Below, in pieces: positions 8,618 to 18,667 of a stretch of DNA of 55,862 bases. A program made the translations under genes and the position numbers. The notes beneath the pieces are model-generated. The model saw nothing but the letters and a program-made list of their open reading frames with translations. It was not told the DNA's origin and did no database searches. The stretch is from Acidobacteria bacterium 13_1_20CM_3_53_8 (lineage in GTDB: Bacteria; Acidobacteriota; Blastocatellia; Pyrinomonadales; Pyrinomonadaceae). Position 1 is the first letter of the stretch; each line of letters opens with the position of its first letter. The stretch lies in contig MNJR01000153.1 of assembly GCA_001920415.1 (NCBI GenBank), positions 1 to 55,862 on the forward strand. Reading direction: 5' to 3'.

Positions 8618-9904
8618 ATGGCACACGGGTCACACGATAATCGAAGAAGATGCAGGGCGATCTCGCTCGTGGCGTTCATAGTGATTGCTTTGTTGACGTT
8701 TGTTGCCCCGCGCCTGATCTCAAAAGCGGCCATGCCGGGCGCTGAAAGCGAATCGCAGCAGCGCCCGCAAACAAGAGGGCGCGCCACGAGAGCTAGTGCG
8801 CCGACGCGCCGCATTAATTATTCAAGCTTCTCTCATCAAACTCAGCAACACCGTCGAGCCTGCAACGATTGCCACAAATTCCCGTCGGCAAACTGGAAGA
8901 AAGTGCGCACGGGCGACGCTGCCTTTCCAGACGTAACGGAATATCCAGAGCACTCGTCCTGTCTTGAATGTCACCGCGAACAGTTCTTCGCGCGCGAAAG
9001 ACCCGCGCCCGCCATCTGTTCGGTCTGCCATGTAGCTAATTCGCCGCGCAACACCACACGCTGGCCGTTCCCAAGTCTGGGAGATACGTTCTACGCCTCG
9101 AAGCGTGGACAAAATTTCGTTTCAGATTTTAGGATCAATTTCCCGCACGCTACACACATAGAGATTGTCAGCCAACTTCAGAACGATTCCAGAGAAGCTT
9201 ACGCCGCACACTACGTGCGCGCGGCGGCGCAATCGGAAGCAGCAGCGCATCCGACGCCAAGCCCAACGCCCGCGCCAACTCCCAACGAGTCTAGCTGCAA
9301 CGTCTGTCACCAGACTTACAAGCCGCAGGGGAATTCAAACGAAGAATATGTGACGAAGCCGCCGCCAAACTTAGGCGACGCCTTCTGGCTAAAAAAGGGG
9401 ACGTTCAAAACCGTTCTGACCACTCACGCCACTTGCTTCACCTGCCACTCTGCGGACGCAGACATCGCGCCCAAGTCGTCGGACTGCGCTACGTGTCACA
9501 AGCTTACTCCCCTCACGCAGCTTGCGCCCGCGCGCGTTGATTTCGACCCGCGAGCGCCTGCGGCAGTTGCGATAACAGACCCAATCATGTTGATGAGATG
9601 GCGAAGGCGCGAGTCTTCCGCTACTTTCCGTCACGAAGGCGGGGCGCACCCCGATCAAGCTTGCGCGTCCTGCCACAACGTGACGGAGATGAACACGACT
9701 GACGATAGGACTATGAGAGTCCCTGTGATGAGTTGCAACCTTTGTCACATAGGGGCGAGCGCGGACGAAGCCGTTCTTAACGCTGAGATGGAGCAGCGTA
9801 AGAGGAGTTCCTCTTTTCAATGCACCAAATGCCATCTAACCTTCGGGCGCGAACCCGTTCCGCAATCACACATACAGGCCGTCCGAGCGGCGCAGGGGCA
9901 TTAA
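8618..9904 (+). CDS. Nonaheme c-type cytochrome, membrane-anchored or exported
   Basis: About 428 residues from the ATG at 8618, with nine CxxCH motifs: CNDCH, CLECH, CSVCH, CNVCH, CFTCH, CATCH, CASCH, CNLCH and CTKCH. An N-terminal hydrophobic stretch (AISLVAFIVIALLTFVAP) serves as signal peptide or anchor, and a Pro/Thr-rich linker lies around residues 205-215. The open frame extends upstream to 8432, but that part crosses the palindromic repeat and has no signal sequence, so I reject the longer start. The close family is not recognised; position between the porin and a second nonaheme suggests a periplasmic electron carrier linking the quinol-oxidising complex with the outer-membrane conduit. 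Confidence 0.82.
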   Translation: MAHGSHDNRRRCRAISLVAFIVIALLTFVAPRLISKAAMPGAESESQQRPQTRGRATRASAPTRRINYSSFSHQTQQHRRACNDCHKFPSANWKKVRTGDAAFPDVTEYPEHSSCLECHREQFFARERPAPAICSVCHVANSPRNTTRWPFPSLGDTFYASKRGQNFVSDFRINFPHATHIEIVSQLQNDSREAYAAHYVRAAAQSEAAAHPTPSPTPAPTPNESSCNVCHQTYKPQGNSNEEYVTKPPPNLGDAFWLKKGTFKTVLTTHATCFTCHSADADIAPKSSDCATCHKLTPLTQLAPARVDFDPRAPAAVAITDPIMLMRWRRRESSATFRHEGGAHPDQACASCHNVTEMNTTDDRTMRVPVMSCNLCHIGASADEAVLNAEMEQRKRSSSFQCTKCHLTFGREPVPQSHIQAVRAAQGH

Positions 9905-9911
9905 CCGAATT

Positions 9912-10850
9912 GTGAGCGACGTAAGAGAAAATTTTGATGAAGACTTGAAGAGAGCGCCCGCCCGGCGCGCACGAAGAAAGAATCGCTTGCTCTCGCTCGT
10001 CGTTCTTGTCATCTGGCTTACAGGTCTTATCTCGTTCGCAGTTTTCAACTCTAGCGCTTCTACGTCAGAGTCACGAGAGCAATTTTTGAAGGCGGAGTTT
10101 AGTCAGGCAAGCGTTCAAGTGCCGGGCGGGGATTTTTCCAGGTTCACGCACACAAACCCCATGCACGCGCGGCTTCCTTGTCTGCTCTGCCACAGGCGCG
10201 AGACCAATTCTCCCATACCTTCTCGTCCGGGAAGCAACGGGCACATGCCATGCGCGGGTTGCCACTCTCAGCAGTTCACAGACTCCGGCAGCCCCATTTG
10301 CACTATCTGCCATACAGACGTGCAGACGGGCGCGCTGAAACCCTTCCCGCCGCTGAAGAGTTTCAATCTACGGTTCGATCATCAGTTGCACGTAACCAGA
10401 GCGCGCTCAGGGAATGGGTGCGCCACCTGTCATAAACCGGACAGGCGCGGCGTCGGCCTTTCAATCCCTGCGGGGTTCAATGCCCATACCATCTGCTTTC
10501 AATGTCACACGCCGCGCACGCAAGGCCCCGGAGGGCAAGACATCTCTTCGTGCGGCGTGTGCCACAAGCTTGGGAGTTACTCGCGCACTTCAGCGACGGC
10601 TGTGGCTTACAGAGAGAGTTTCAGCCACGCGGCGCATCTAGCGCGTCGGGGGTTGAGCTGCGGCGACTGTCACAACGTAAGAAGCGGGGCCGGGCAGGGA
10701 ATGCAGGTGACGAAGCCACAGCCTCTCATGCATCACGCGCCAGCCGGAGCGCAGAGCTGCATGACCTGCCATAACGGCAGGCGCGCCTTTGGCGAAACGG
10801 AATTTTCGACTTGCACGAGATGCCATCGGGGGGCGACATGGCATTTCTGA
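9912..10850 (+). CDS. Nonaheme c-type cytochrome with N-terminal membrane anchor
   Basis: A 312-residue protein beginning with GTG, 7 bases after the previous stop. A basic N-terminus (RRARRKNR) is followed by a single transmembrane helix (LLSLVVLVIWLTGLISFAVF), so the rest should face the periplasm. Nine CxxCH motifs: CLLCH, CAGCH, CTICH, CATCH, CFQCH, CGVCH, CGDCH, CMTCH and CTRCH. Many additional His residues (for example FTHTNPMH, FDHQLH, FSHAAHL) could be second axial ligands. No enzymatic domain is visible, so a role in electron transfer is inferred. Tight spacing implies translation from the same transcript as the preceding cytochrome. Confidence 0.85.
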   Translation: MSDVRENFDEDLKRAPARRARRKNRLLSLVVLVIWLTGLISFAVFNSSASTSESREQFLKAEFSQASVQVPGGDFSRFTHTNPMHARLPCLLCHRRETNSPIPSRPGSNGHMPCAGCHSQQFTDSGSPICTICHTDVQTGALKPFPPLKSFNLRFDHQLHVTRARSGNGCATCHKPDRRGVGLSIPAGFNAHTICFQCHTPRTQGPGGQDISSCGVCHKLGSYSRTSATAVAYRESFSHAAHLARRGLSCGDCHNVRSGAGQGMQVTKPQPLMHHAPAGAQSCMTCHNGRRAFGETEFSTCTRCHRGATWHF

Positions 10851-10988
10851 TTTCAGGGGAATTTATGGATTAGCTGAACGAAACATTCTGCAAAGCTTGA
10901 AAAACCATCGCGGCGTTGATTGACTGAAGCAGCAAAGCGCCTCCTCGCGTACTGAGCCTTTGAAAATTCAGAGCGGGTTTAAGAACCC

Positions 10989-11069
10989 CTTTGCGCATTC
11001 TTTGCTTCTACAGCGTCTGAGAGCGTGAGGAATAATTTCTCGCTCTCAGACGCCAAGAAGAACGCAAAG
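10989..11069. repeat. Palindromic repeat, family C, copy 1
   Basis: The inner stem GCGTCTGAGAGCG (11013-11025) pairs perfectly with CGCTCTCAGACGC (11041-11053). Outer CTTTGCG (10989-10995) pairs with CGCAAAG (11063-11069). The loop contains GAGGAATAATTTCTC. A nearly identical copy lies at 11548-11636 behind the Rieske gene, so the two bracket it. A GTG inside the repeat at 11025 opens the Rieske frame but is unlikely to be the true start. Confidence 0.9.
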
Positions 11070-11075
11070 AGTTGT

Positions 11076-11537
11076 GTGGTTGCCACAGGCATCTTGGTCA
11101 CAAGGTTTGGAACGCCGGGCAGAAGACGGTTTCTGGATTACCTGCTGGGCACAACAGTTCTGGCAACGCTGGGAGCCATCCTTTACCCAATCTTCAGATT
11201 CATTTCGCCGCCGCAGATAGTAGAGGCCGCCAAGAACTCGGTCATCGCGGGAAAGGTGGGCGAGTTGGCCGTAAACGCCGGAAAGATTTTCAAGTTCGGC
11301 AGCAAGCCCGGCATCCTTGTGCGCACGCCCACGGGAGACTTGAAAGCTTTTTCAGCCGTCTGCACGCACCTCGAATGCATAGTCCAGTACCGCTCCGATA
11401 CGAAGCAAATCTGGTGCGCCTGCCACAACGGCCAGTATAACCTGAACGGCCAGAACATTGGCGGCCCTCCGCCGCGCCCGCTCGAAGAGTACGCCGTAAA
11501 CATTCGCGGCGACGAGATAGTGGTGACCAAGAGCTGA
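11076..11537 (+). CDS. Rieske [2Fe-2S] protein, Tat-type signal
   Basis: About 153 residues from the GTG at 11076. [11 protein letters not shown] followed by a hydrophobic segment is a twin-arginine membrane anchor, expected for Rieske proteins folded before export. The cluster ligands are in CTHLEC and CACHNGQYN, the C-x-H...C-x-x-H pattern of quinol-oxidising Rieske proteins, and a PPPRPL segment follows as in cytochrome bc/b6f members. The frame stays open upstream to a GTG at 11025, but that codon sits in the palindrome. A TTG at 11094 is another option. With the cytochrome b and octaheme genes downstream it should form a quinol:cytochrome c oxidoreductase. Confidence 0.88.
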   Translation: MVATGILVTRFGTPGRRRFLDYLLGTTVLATLGAILYPIFRFISPPQIVEAAKNSVIAGKVGELAVNAGKIFKFGSKPGILVRTPTGDLKAFSAVCTHLECIVQYRSDTKQIWCACHNGQYNLNGQNIGGPPPRPLEEYAVNIRGDEIVVTKS

Positions 11538-11547
11538 TTGAAAACCT

Positions 11548-11636
11548 CTTTGCGTTCTTCTTTGCTTCTACAGCGCCTGAGAGCGTGAGGAATAATTTCT
11601 CGCTCTCAGACACCAAGACGCAGAGAAAGGCGCAGA
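11548..11636. repeat. Palindromic repeat, family C, copy 2
   Basis: This copy repeats the family C core: TTTGCTTCTACAGCGCCTGA, then GAGCGTGAGGAATAATTTCT, then CGCTCTCAGACACC. It starts about 10 bases after the Rieske stop. The stem is slightly degraded (GCGCCTGAGAGCG against CGCTCTCAGACAC). About 150 further bases without a gene separate it from cytochrome b; nothing else was recognised there. Confidence 0.88.
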
Positions 11637-11788
11637 GTGATTGAATGTAGGAGATAGGCAGATGAAGGAAGAATCAATGAGTTACAGAGGTAATCAATTC
11701 CGCTAACTCTTTATTGAAAACAAAAGCCTTCTTCAACTGCGTAACTCCCAGAATGGTGATTCTTCTGTTTTGAGACAACCTGTAACCC

Positions 11789-12853
<1,065 letters not shown>

Positions 12854-12863
12854 CGGAGGCCAT

Positions 12864-14159
12864 ATGAATCAGCAAGAGAATGAATCTTATAAACGCCAGC
12901 CTTCGCTCATCTCAAAAGCGGGACTTCTACTGCCACGCGCCGTCAAACGATGCTGTAGCCTCGCGCTTATCTCAATGGCGGGTTTGGAGGGAAGACTATC
13001 CGCGCCCGTCAGCCAGATGAACGACAGCATACATCACCAGCGCGGACTCTCCTGCAACGACTGTCACGGCGGCGACCCGACGCTGGAGGACGAGCGCGCT
13101 TCAATGGATCCCCGAAAAGGCTACATAGCCAGACCGCAGCCCGCTCAAGTTCCGGCTTTTTGTGGGAAGTGTCATAGCGACGCTTACCTGATGAAAAAAT
13201 TCAACCCGGCGCTGCGCGTTGACCAGGAGCAGGAGTATTTCACAAGCATGCACGGCAGGTTGCTCCAAAGCGGAGACCAGCGGGTCGCAACCTGTATCAG
13301 TTGCCACGGCTCTCATAACATTCGCTCCGTCAGCGATGCGCTCTCTTCTGTCTATGCAACTAATGTCGCAGAGACCTGCGCCAAGTGCCACGCGAACGCC
13401 GATTACATGCGAGGCTATCAGATTCCAACGGATCAGTACGCGAACTACAAGACAAGCGTACACGCGAGGGCGTTGTACGAGCGGCAGGACGTTTCCGCGC
13501 CGACCTGCAACGACTGTCACGGCAATCATGGAGCTACGCCGCCCGGCGTGGCTTCAGTTGCGAACGTCTGCGGGCAGTGCCACGCACGCCAGTCGGAACT
13601 CTTCCAGTCAAGCCCGCACAAGGCCGTGTTCGATGAAAGGCAGATAGGCGAGTGCATAGGGTGTCATAGCAATCACGGCATCAAGCAGCCGGGCGACCAG
13701 ATGCTCGGCGTAGGCAGTGGCGCGGTCTGCATCAATTGCCACAAGCAGGGAGACACAGGGTACGCGGTTGCGGCTGCGATGCGCTCGAAGATAGATGATC
13801 TATCGGCAAGCATTGACCGCTCGAATGGGATTCTCAACCGTGCAGAGCGTGCAGGGATGGAAGTCAGCCGACCGAAGTTCGATATGCGCGAAGCCATTGA
13901 TGAATTGACGCACGCGCGCGTGCTGATTCACACGTCCTCTACGGCTGAGGTTGAAAAAGTCACAGGCCCCGGGCTTGACATAGCGAAGAAGGGTTATCAG
14001 GCCGGAGTAGCTGCGCTCGTCGAGCGCAGCTACAGGCGAAAGGGTCTTGCGGTCTCGCTCTTCTTCATACTCTTTCTTGCCGCTTTGATCTACCTCAAAG
14101 TAAGGGAGATTGAGAGCCGTGAGGCGGGAGGAGGTCTTTCTAGCAACGAAGCTGCCTAA
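12864..14159 (+). CDS. Octaheme c-type cytochrome with C-terminal membrane anchor
   Basis: A 431-residue protein with eight CxxCH motifs: CNDCH, CGKCH, CISCH, CAKCH, CNDCH, CGQCH, CIGCH and CINCH. The hemes occupy roughly residues 60-300. They are followed by a helical, probably coiled segment ([20 protein letters not shown]) and a C-terminal transmembrane helix ([19 protein letters not shown]). The N-terminal signal is weak but plausible (a basic stretch then [11 protein letters not shown]). It starts 10 bases after the cytochrome b stop with GGAGG before the ATG, hence same operon. I infer that it replaces cytochrome c1 in the Rieske/b complex. Confidence 0.87.
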   Translation: MNQQENESYKRQPSLISKAGLLLPRAVKRCCSLALISMAGLEGRLSAPVSQMNDSIHHQRGLSCNDCHGGDPTLEDERASMDPRKGYIARPQPAQVPAFCGKCHSDAYLMKKFNPALRVDQEQEYFTSMHGRLLQSGDQRVATCISCHGSHNIRSVSDALSSVYATNVAETCAKCHANADYMRGYQIPTDQYANYKTSVHARALYERQDVSAPTCNDCHGNHGATPPGVASVANVCGQCHARQSELFQSSPHKAVFDERQIGECIGCHSNHGIKQPGDQMLGVGSGAVCINCHKQGDTGYAVAAAMRSKIDDLSASIDRSNGILNRAERAGMEVSRPKFDMREAIDELTHARVLIHTSSTAEVEKVTGPGLDIAKKGYQAGVAALVERSYRRKGLAVSLFFILFLAALIYLKVREIESREAGGGLSSNEAA

Positions 14160-14179
14160 ATCGAGACTTGCGACATTAG

Positions 14180-14303
14180 GACAGGGAGAAGAGACCATCC
14201 ACGCGCTCCACACGAAACCACACGAAAGAAACGCGAAGGGATTTCTTGAGCTTTGCTTCGTGCCATTTCGTGTGGCTTCGTGGACCATCTCTGCTTGTGT
14301 CCC
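14180..14303. repeat. Palindromic repeat, family A, copy 1
   Basis: The left arm includes CCATCCACG, CTCCACACGAAA and CCACACGAAAG; the right arm includes TTTCGTGTGG, CTTCGTGGA and CCATCTC. The pairing is imperfect but long, with an outer GGACA...TGTCC pair. The core (CCACG...CACACGAAA against TTTCGTGTG...CGTGGA) recurs at 31089, 32870, 38094 and 51282. It begins about 20 bases after the octaheme stop. Confidence 0.85.
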
Positions 14304-14736
14304 AATCTCGTGTGGTTTGATTTAGAGCGTGTTTCAAAAACATCTTAGCGAGCTTCATCGGAAGTTGCAGTTTCTCGCAAAAGACTGAAGCTCGCTTTTT
14401 AAGAGACTTGAGGGGTCGCGCTCTCTGGCGCAAAGGAAAGACTGAAGCTCGCTAAGGGTTAAGCTACTGCTACAGGTTTTGAAATGGAAAACTTCATCGC
14501 AAGCTGAAGTGGCGGAATTGAAAACTGACTCAAGGGCTTTGCGAAAAGTTTCGCAGCCGCTTGCGTAAAAGCCCACAGTGCGTGTGGGCGGATGGGTCTC
14601 AGATTCCATGCGTTCTACTTGGAATTCGGCGATTTGTTGACGAAGACAGTTCGGCACAAGGGTTGCTCTTTCTGAAATGCGACAGGAACGCAGTGGTTTC
14701 CTGTGGCGCTGAGTTCCTAGAAAGGTAGATGGAGTC
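14304..14736. repeat. Non-coding spacer with short nested repeats
   Basis: This 430-bp spacer before the monoheme cytochrome shows no gene I can support. It holds an inverted pair TTAGCGAGCTTCA (14345-14357) and TGAAGCTCGCTAA (14443-14455), plus a 17-bp direct repeat AAAGACTGAAGCTCGCT at 14380-14396 and 14437-14453. A minus-strand open frame crosses it but is made of the repeats and overlaps the cytochrome on the other strand, so I do not call it. Confidence 0.6.
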
Positions 14737-15072
14737 ATGAGAATAACGATTAATAGATTGAAAATTTTTGCAGTTGCCTTAATTGCTCTGCCGGTGCTCG
14801 CAATGGTTCTGCTGAACTCAGTATTGGCGCAGGACACGGGCGGGGCGACTACGGATGCCACAGCCACGTACGCAGCAAAGTGCAAGATGTGTCACGGCCT
14901 GAAGGCCGAGAAGAACTTCGACACTACGCTGACTGACGACCAGATGGTAGAGGTTGTGCTGAAGGGCAAACAGGCTCAGAGGCCGCCCAACATGCCAGCC
15001 TTTGAGACGAAGGGCATAAACGCAGACCAGGCGAAGGCGCTCGTCGCTTACATGAAATCTTTGAGACAATAG
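14737..15072 (+). CDS. Small monoheme cytochrome c
   Basis: A 111-residue exported protein: signal peptide ending near SVLAQD, heme site CKMCHGLKAEK, and an axial Met in PPNMPAF, closing with ALVAYMKSL. This is the usual class I cytochrome c plan with His/Met ligation. It is a soluble periplasmic carrier and could shuttle electrons from the Rieske/b/octaheme complex to the multihemes or to an oxidase outside the window. A GGAG lies 5-8 bases before the ATG. An intrinsic terminator follows at 15139-15187. Confidence 0.9.
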   Translation: MRITINRLKIFAVALIALPVLAMVLLNSVLAQDTGGATTDATATYAAKCKMCHGLKAEKNFDTTLTDDQMVEVVLKGKQAQRPPNMPAFETKGINADQAKALVAYMKSLRQ

Positions 15073-15138
15073 CTCAGGAAGATTGAAAGCCACGCGACCG
15101 ATTTCAGAGCCAAAGCTGTTGGCTCTAGCTCGTGCTTT

Positions 15139-15187
15139 ATAGCTCTCATGCCTGTCGCTCGGCAGCAGCATGAGAGCTATTTTTTTT
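15139..15187 (+). terminator. Intrinsic terminator after the monoheme cytochrome
   Basis: A perfect 13-bp stem, ATAGCTCTCATGC (15139-15151) with GCATGAGAGCTAT (15168-15180), has a 16-base loop and is followed by an unbroken run of T at 15180-15187. This is the most canonical Rho-independent terminator in the window and should separate the first cytochrome transcript from the ImcH-like gene. Confidence 0.88.
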
Positions 15188-15230
15188 AGCTACGAACAGA
15201 ACTTAAATCGGGCAAGAGCGGAGGATGGTT

Positions 15231-16826
15231 ATGAGCGAGGAGATGGACGAGGCCAGAAAAGTTCCGGGACTTTACAAAAACTATATCAGTCTGATAGGCG
15301 CAGCCATCGTCGTAGCATGTCTGGCAAGCATTCTGTTGCTGATTCTTGTTGATATAACCGGGGCGAACGATAACCCTTATCTTGGAATCCTCACGTACAT
15401 AATTCTTCCGGGCGGATTAATCTTCGGGCTAGTTATATTTTTTGCAGGGATGCTGATTGAGCGGCGCAGGCGGCGCAAACTCTCGCCTTCGGAGATTGCG
15501 GCCTATCCGATAATTGATCTGAACGACCCGCGACGCCGCCGCAACTTCATGGCCTTCCTCGTCGCCTCATTCCTTTTCATCTTCATGAGCGCGTTCGGAA
15601 GCTATCGCGCTTACGAATACAGCGAATCCGTAGCTTTCTGCGGAAAAACCTGCCACACAGTTATGAAGCCAGAGTTCACGGCCTTTCAATCTTCGCCGCA
15701 CGCGCGCCTGCGCTGCGTTGATTGTCACGTTGGCGGTGGAGCCGAATGGTATGTCCGCTCGAAAATTACAGGCGCGTACCAACTCTACTCCGTGACGTTT
15801 CATAAATATCCTAGGCCAATCACCTCGCCCGTTCATAATATGCGCCCGGCGAACGAGACCTGCGCGCAATGCCACTGGCCCGAAAAGTTCTACGGCGATC
15901 AACTCAGAGTCTTCAATCATTATAGCTACGATGAGAACAACACTTCGACTCAAGCGAGACTGTTGATACACGTAGGCGGCGGAAGTCCTTCGGCAGGGCC
16001 TGTCACAGGAATCCACTGGCACATGAACATAGCCAACGAGATTACTTACTTCGCCGCGGACGACCACCGCCAGAATATTCCCTGGGTTCAGATAAGAGAC
16101 TGGCAGGGACGTGTCACTGTCTACACTGCTACGAACGCGCAGCTAACTCCCCAACAGATTGCCGCCGCGCCCAAGCGCAAGATGGATTGCGTTGACTGTC
16201 ACAACAGACCCGCGCACGTCTATGTTCCGCCGAACCGCGCCGTTGACGAGTCCTTCGTAGCAGGGCAGCTCGATGCATCTTTACCGTTTCTCAAACGGCA
16301 GGCTGTCGAGGTTCTCTCGAAACCTTACGCGACAACGGACGAAGCTTTGAACTCCATAGCCTCCGGCCTAGACGGGTTCTATCGCACGAACTATCCAGAC
16401 GTTTATTCGAGTCAGAGCGATGCGATCAAATCGTCCATTGCGGAAGTGCAGCGCATCTATCAGACCTATTTCTTCCCCGAAATGAGAACCGACTGGCAAA
16501 CGCATCCCGACAACATAGGCCACTACTATTTTCAGGGCTGCTTCCGCTGCCACGACGGCCAGCACGTGAGCAGTACAGGGCAGATGATCAGGAACGACTG
16601 CAACATCTGTCATACCGTGCTGGATCAAACTAACGAAGGCACGACTACAGCCTCGCAGAACGGTTCTTTCCAGCATCCAGTTGATCTGGGCGATCTGGCA
16701 TCGCTCAAATGCACCGTCTGCCACAAAGGGGCAGGAACATTCCAGCACCCCGTCAACTTAGGCAATATCTCGGAGTTCAAGTGCTCCGAATGCCATTCGA
16801 GACCGGGCGCGAACAGGAGAAGCTAG
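15231..16826 (+). CDS. ImcH-like NapC/NirT-family multiheme cytochrome
   Basis: About 531 residues. Three transmembrane helices lie in the first 135 residues (ISLIGAAIVVACLASILLLI, LGILTYIILPGGLIFGLVIF, FMAFLVASFLFIFMSAFG). The periplasmic region then has CGKTCH (CX3CH, about residue 138) followed by CVDCH, CAQCH, CVDCH, CFRCH, CNICH, CTVCH and CSECH. The architecture resembles ImcH-type quinol oxidases used in extracellular respiration. Two near-identical halves at the C-terminus (FQHPVDLGDLASLKC and FQHPVNLGNISEFKC) indicate a duplicated heme module. I choose the ATG at 15231 because CGGAGG touches the ATG at 15225. It follows a terminator, so it probably has its own promoter. Confidence 0.88.
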   Translation: MSEEMDEARKVPGLYKNYISLIGAAIVVACLASILLLILVDITGANDNPYLGILTYIILPGGLIFGLVIFFAGMLIERRRRRKLSPSEIAAYPIIDLNDPRRRRNFMAFLVASFLFIFMSAFGSYRAYEYSESVAFCGKTCHTVMKPEFTAFQSSPHARLRCVDCHVGGGAEWYVRSKITGAYQLYSVTFHKYPRPITSPVHNMRPANETCAQCHWPEKFYGDQLRVFNHYSYDENNTSTQARLLIHVGGGSPSAGPVTGIHWHMNIANEITYFAADDHRQNIPWVQIRDWQGRVTVYTATNAQLTPQQIAAAPKRKMDCVDCHNRPAHVYVPPNRAVDESFVAGQLDASLPFLKRQAVEVLSKPYATTDEALNSIASGLDGFYRTNYPDVYSSQSDAIKSSIAEVQRIYQTYFFPEMRTDWQTHPDNIGHYYFQGCFRCHDGQHVSSTGQMIRNDCNICHTVLDQTNEGTTTASQNGSFQHPVDLGDLASLKCTVCHKGAGTFQHPVNLGNISEFKCSECHSRPGANRRS

Positions 16827-16857
16827 AAAACATCTCAGAGCCGCTTTGCGTTCTTCC

Positions 16858-16902
16858 TTAGCGTCTCCAGCGTGAGATATATCCTCACGCTGGAGACGCT
16901 AA
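16858..16902. repeat. Palindromic repeat, family C-related, copy 3
   Basis: TTAGCGTCTCCAGCGTGAG (16858-16876) pairs perfectly over 19 bp with 16884-16902, leaving a 7-base loop. It is flanked by CTTTGCGTTCTTC and GACGCAAAGAAAAGACGCAG, the same outer context as the family C copies at 11.0 and 11.5 kb, but the stem itself differs. It lies about 30 bases after the ImcH-like stop and may terminate or stabilise that transcript. The remaining 250 bases before resB show no gene. Confidence 0.9.
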
Positions 16903-17152
16903 GACGCAAAGAAAAGACGCAGAGAATCGTCAGCCCGTTTCCGGCTTTAAGATAAGCAAGGCGATAGATGTTTTGACCCTCTCGGCCAGCCTGCGAAAAT
17001 CCTCGCCGCGTCTGCGGATTTTTCCGCACAAAGCACCAAACCTTCTATCTAAACCGCCATTTTTCACGCATTCACGAAAGGAACGCATATTGCACTTCCG
17101 TCCTTCGGGAAGTGAACGCTCTTTTTGAGAACGGCCTCAGATAACGAAAATC

Positions 17153-18667
17153 ATGTCAGCGATTCAAGAAACAGACCTGAAAACAAAAATTAAGATAGCG
17201 ACCGAAGCTCAACCTTCGATCTCCATCATTACGCGCTTCATTCAACTCCTGAGTTCGGTTCGCTTCGGCATCATACTGCTCATACTGCTCGCGGCGGCCT
17301 GCATGATAGGAATGATTATCATGCAGCAATCCGTCGAAGGGTTCGATAAGTATTTCGCGGAACTGACGCCCGCGCAAAGATTGGTTTACGGCAGCCTGGG
17401 GTTTTTCGACATCTATCATTCCTGGTACTTCAACTTCCTTCTGCTCACGCTCTCGCTCAACATAGTGCTCTCTTCCATTGACCGTTTTCCGGGCGCATGG
17501 AAGTACATCTCGAAAAAGAAACTGAGCGCGTCGCGCCAATTCATCCTGAGCCAGAGGCAGCGTGAGACGGTTGAAGTCAAAGACGAGAGCCGCGCGTCTT
17601 TGGCCCAACGAATAGCAAGCGCATGTCGAGACTTGGGATGGAAAGCAACCGTCACAGGAAAAGGAAATAGCAATTACATATTCGCAGAGCGCGGAGCATG
17701 GAATCGTCTGGGCGCTTACACCGTTCACGTTGCGCTGCTCGTAATCTTCTTAGGCTTCTTCATGACGGCCAACTGGGGGCACACAGGCCAGATGCCTCTA
17801 GCGCCCGGCGACAGTGCGACAGAGATTACGCAGCTCTCATTTCACCTGGATCAAGTCTCGCAGGTGACAGTGCCTCTGCCTTTCAAAGTCACCTGCACGG
17901 ACATTCAGCAAAAGCTTATTGAGAGAGATGGGCCAATCAACGCCATGAACACGATTGACTGGCTCACGCGCATTAAGATCACGGACGAGCGGGGCGAGCA
18001 CGAGGGGCTTGTTCACATGAACGCACCGCTGGATTATCGCGGCTATCGCTTCTTTCAAGCCAGCTTCGTCTCGACCGGAAACGCGCGGAGCATCATGCTG
18101 AGTTTGACTCCGCAAGCTGGAGGCCAGCCCATTGAGGTCACAATCCAACGCAACGGCTCGACCATGCTTTCTGACGGGACGAAGATTGAGTATCTGAATT
18201 TTTATCCAGACTTTACTTTGCAGGGGAGCGAGCCTGACACGGCCTCAGAGGATTACAACAAGCCTGCCGCTCAGTTGGAAGTAACAACGCCTTCGGGCGA
18301 GCGCAAAACGGTTTATGCGTTCGCAATGGAGTTGCCAGAGGGTGCGCCTGTTGGCGCGCCATTTGGCGGCTACAAGTTCAAGCTTGCGAGTTTCGAGAGG
18401 GCTGCACAGGCGCACATACTCTCCGTTCAGCACGACCCGGGCCGCCTTCCTTTCTATCTGGGAAGCGCCTTTCTAGTGCTCACGCTCTGTTCGGTCTTCT
18501 TCTTCTCGCACCAGAGAGTCTGGGCGCGTATTGAGCAGAAGGAGCATGGAAATTTTGAAGTCGTTATGGGCGGCGACACGAACCGCAACAAGCTGGGCTT
18601 TGAAGACAAGTTCAAGCGACTGGTCGAGATGATCGGCGCGCGAGTAGATGAGGAAAAGCAATCATGA
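17153..18667 (+). CDS. resB: ResB/Ccs1 cytochrome c biogenesis protein
   Basis: A 504-residue membrane protein of the System II cytochrome c synthetase. Helices lie near residues 39-60 and 90-110, a conserved ERGAWNRLGAYTVHVALL segment leads into the third helix, a large periplasmic domain spans about 205-430, and a final helix (YLGSAFLVLTLCSVFFFSHQ) closes the protein. It delivers reduced apocytochrome and heme together with CcsA. Its stop overlaps the ccsA start by 4 bases (ATGA), indicating translational coupling. Placement directly behind the multiheme cytochromes fits a supply role for their many CxxCH sites. Confidence 0.93.
   Translation: MSAIQETDLKTKIKIATEAQPSISIITRFIQLLSSVRFGIILLILLAAACMIGMIIMQQSVEGFDKYFAELTPAQRLVYGSLGFFDIYHSWYFNFLLLTLSLNIVLSSIDRFPGAWKYISKKKLSASRQFILSQRQRETVEVKDESRASLAQRIASACRDLGWKATVTGKGNSNYIFAERGAWNRLGAYTVHVALLVIFLGFFMTANWGHTGQMPLAPGDSATEITQLSFHLDQVSQVTVPLPFKVTCTDIQQKLIERDGPINAMNTIDWLTRIKITDERGEHEGLVHMNAPLDYRGYRFFQASFVSTGNARSIMLSLTPQAGGQPIEVTIQRNGSTMLSDGTKIEYLNFYPDFTLQGSEPDTASEDYNKPAAQLEVTTPSGERKTVYAFAMELPEGAPVGAPFGGYKFKLASFERAAQAHILSVQHDPGRLPFYLGSAFLVLTLCSVFFFSHQRVWARIEQKEHGNFEVVMGGDTNRNKLGFEDKFKRLVEMIGARVDEEKQS

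Noticed and set aside
14355-14885. Minus-strand 176-codon frame before the monoheme cytochrome
   Set aside because: It is built of short repeats and overlaps the cytochrome on the other strand; no recognisable domain.
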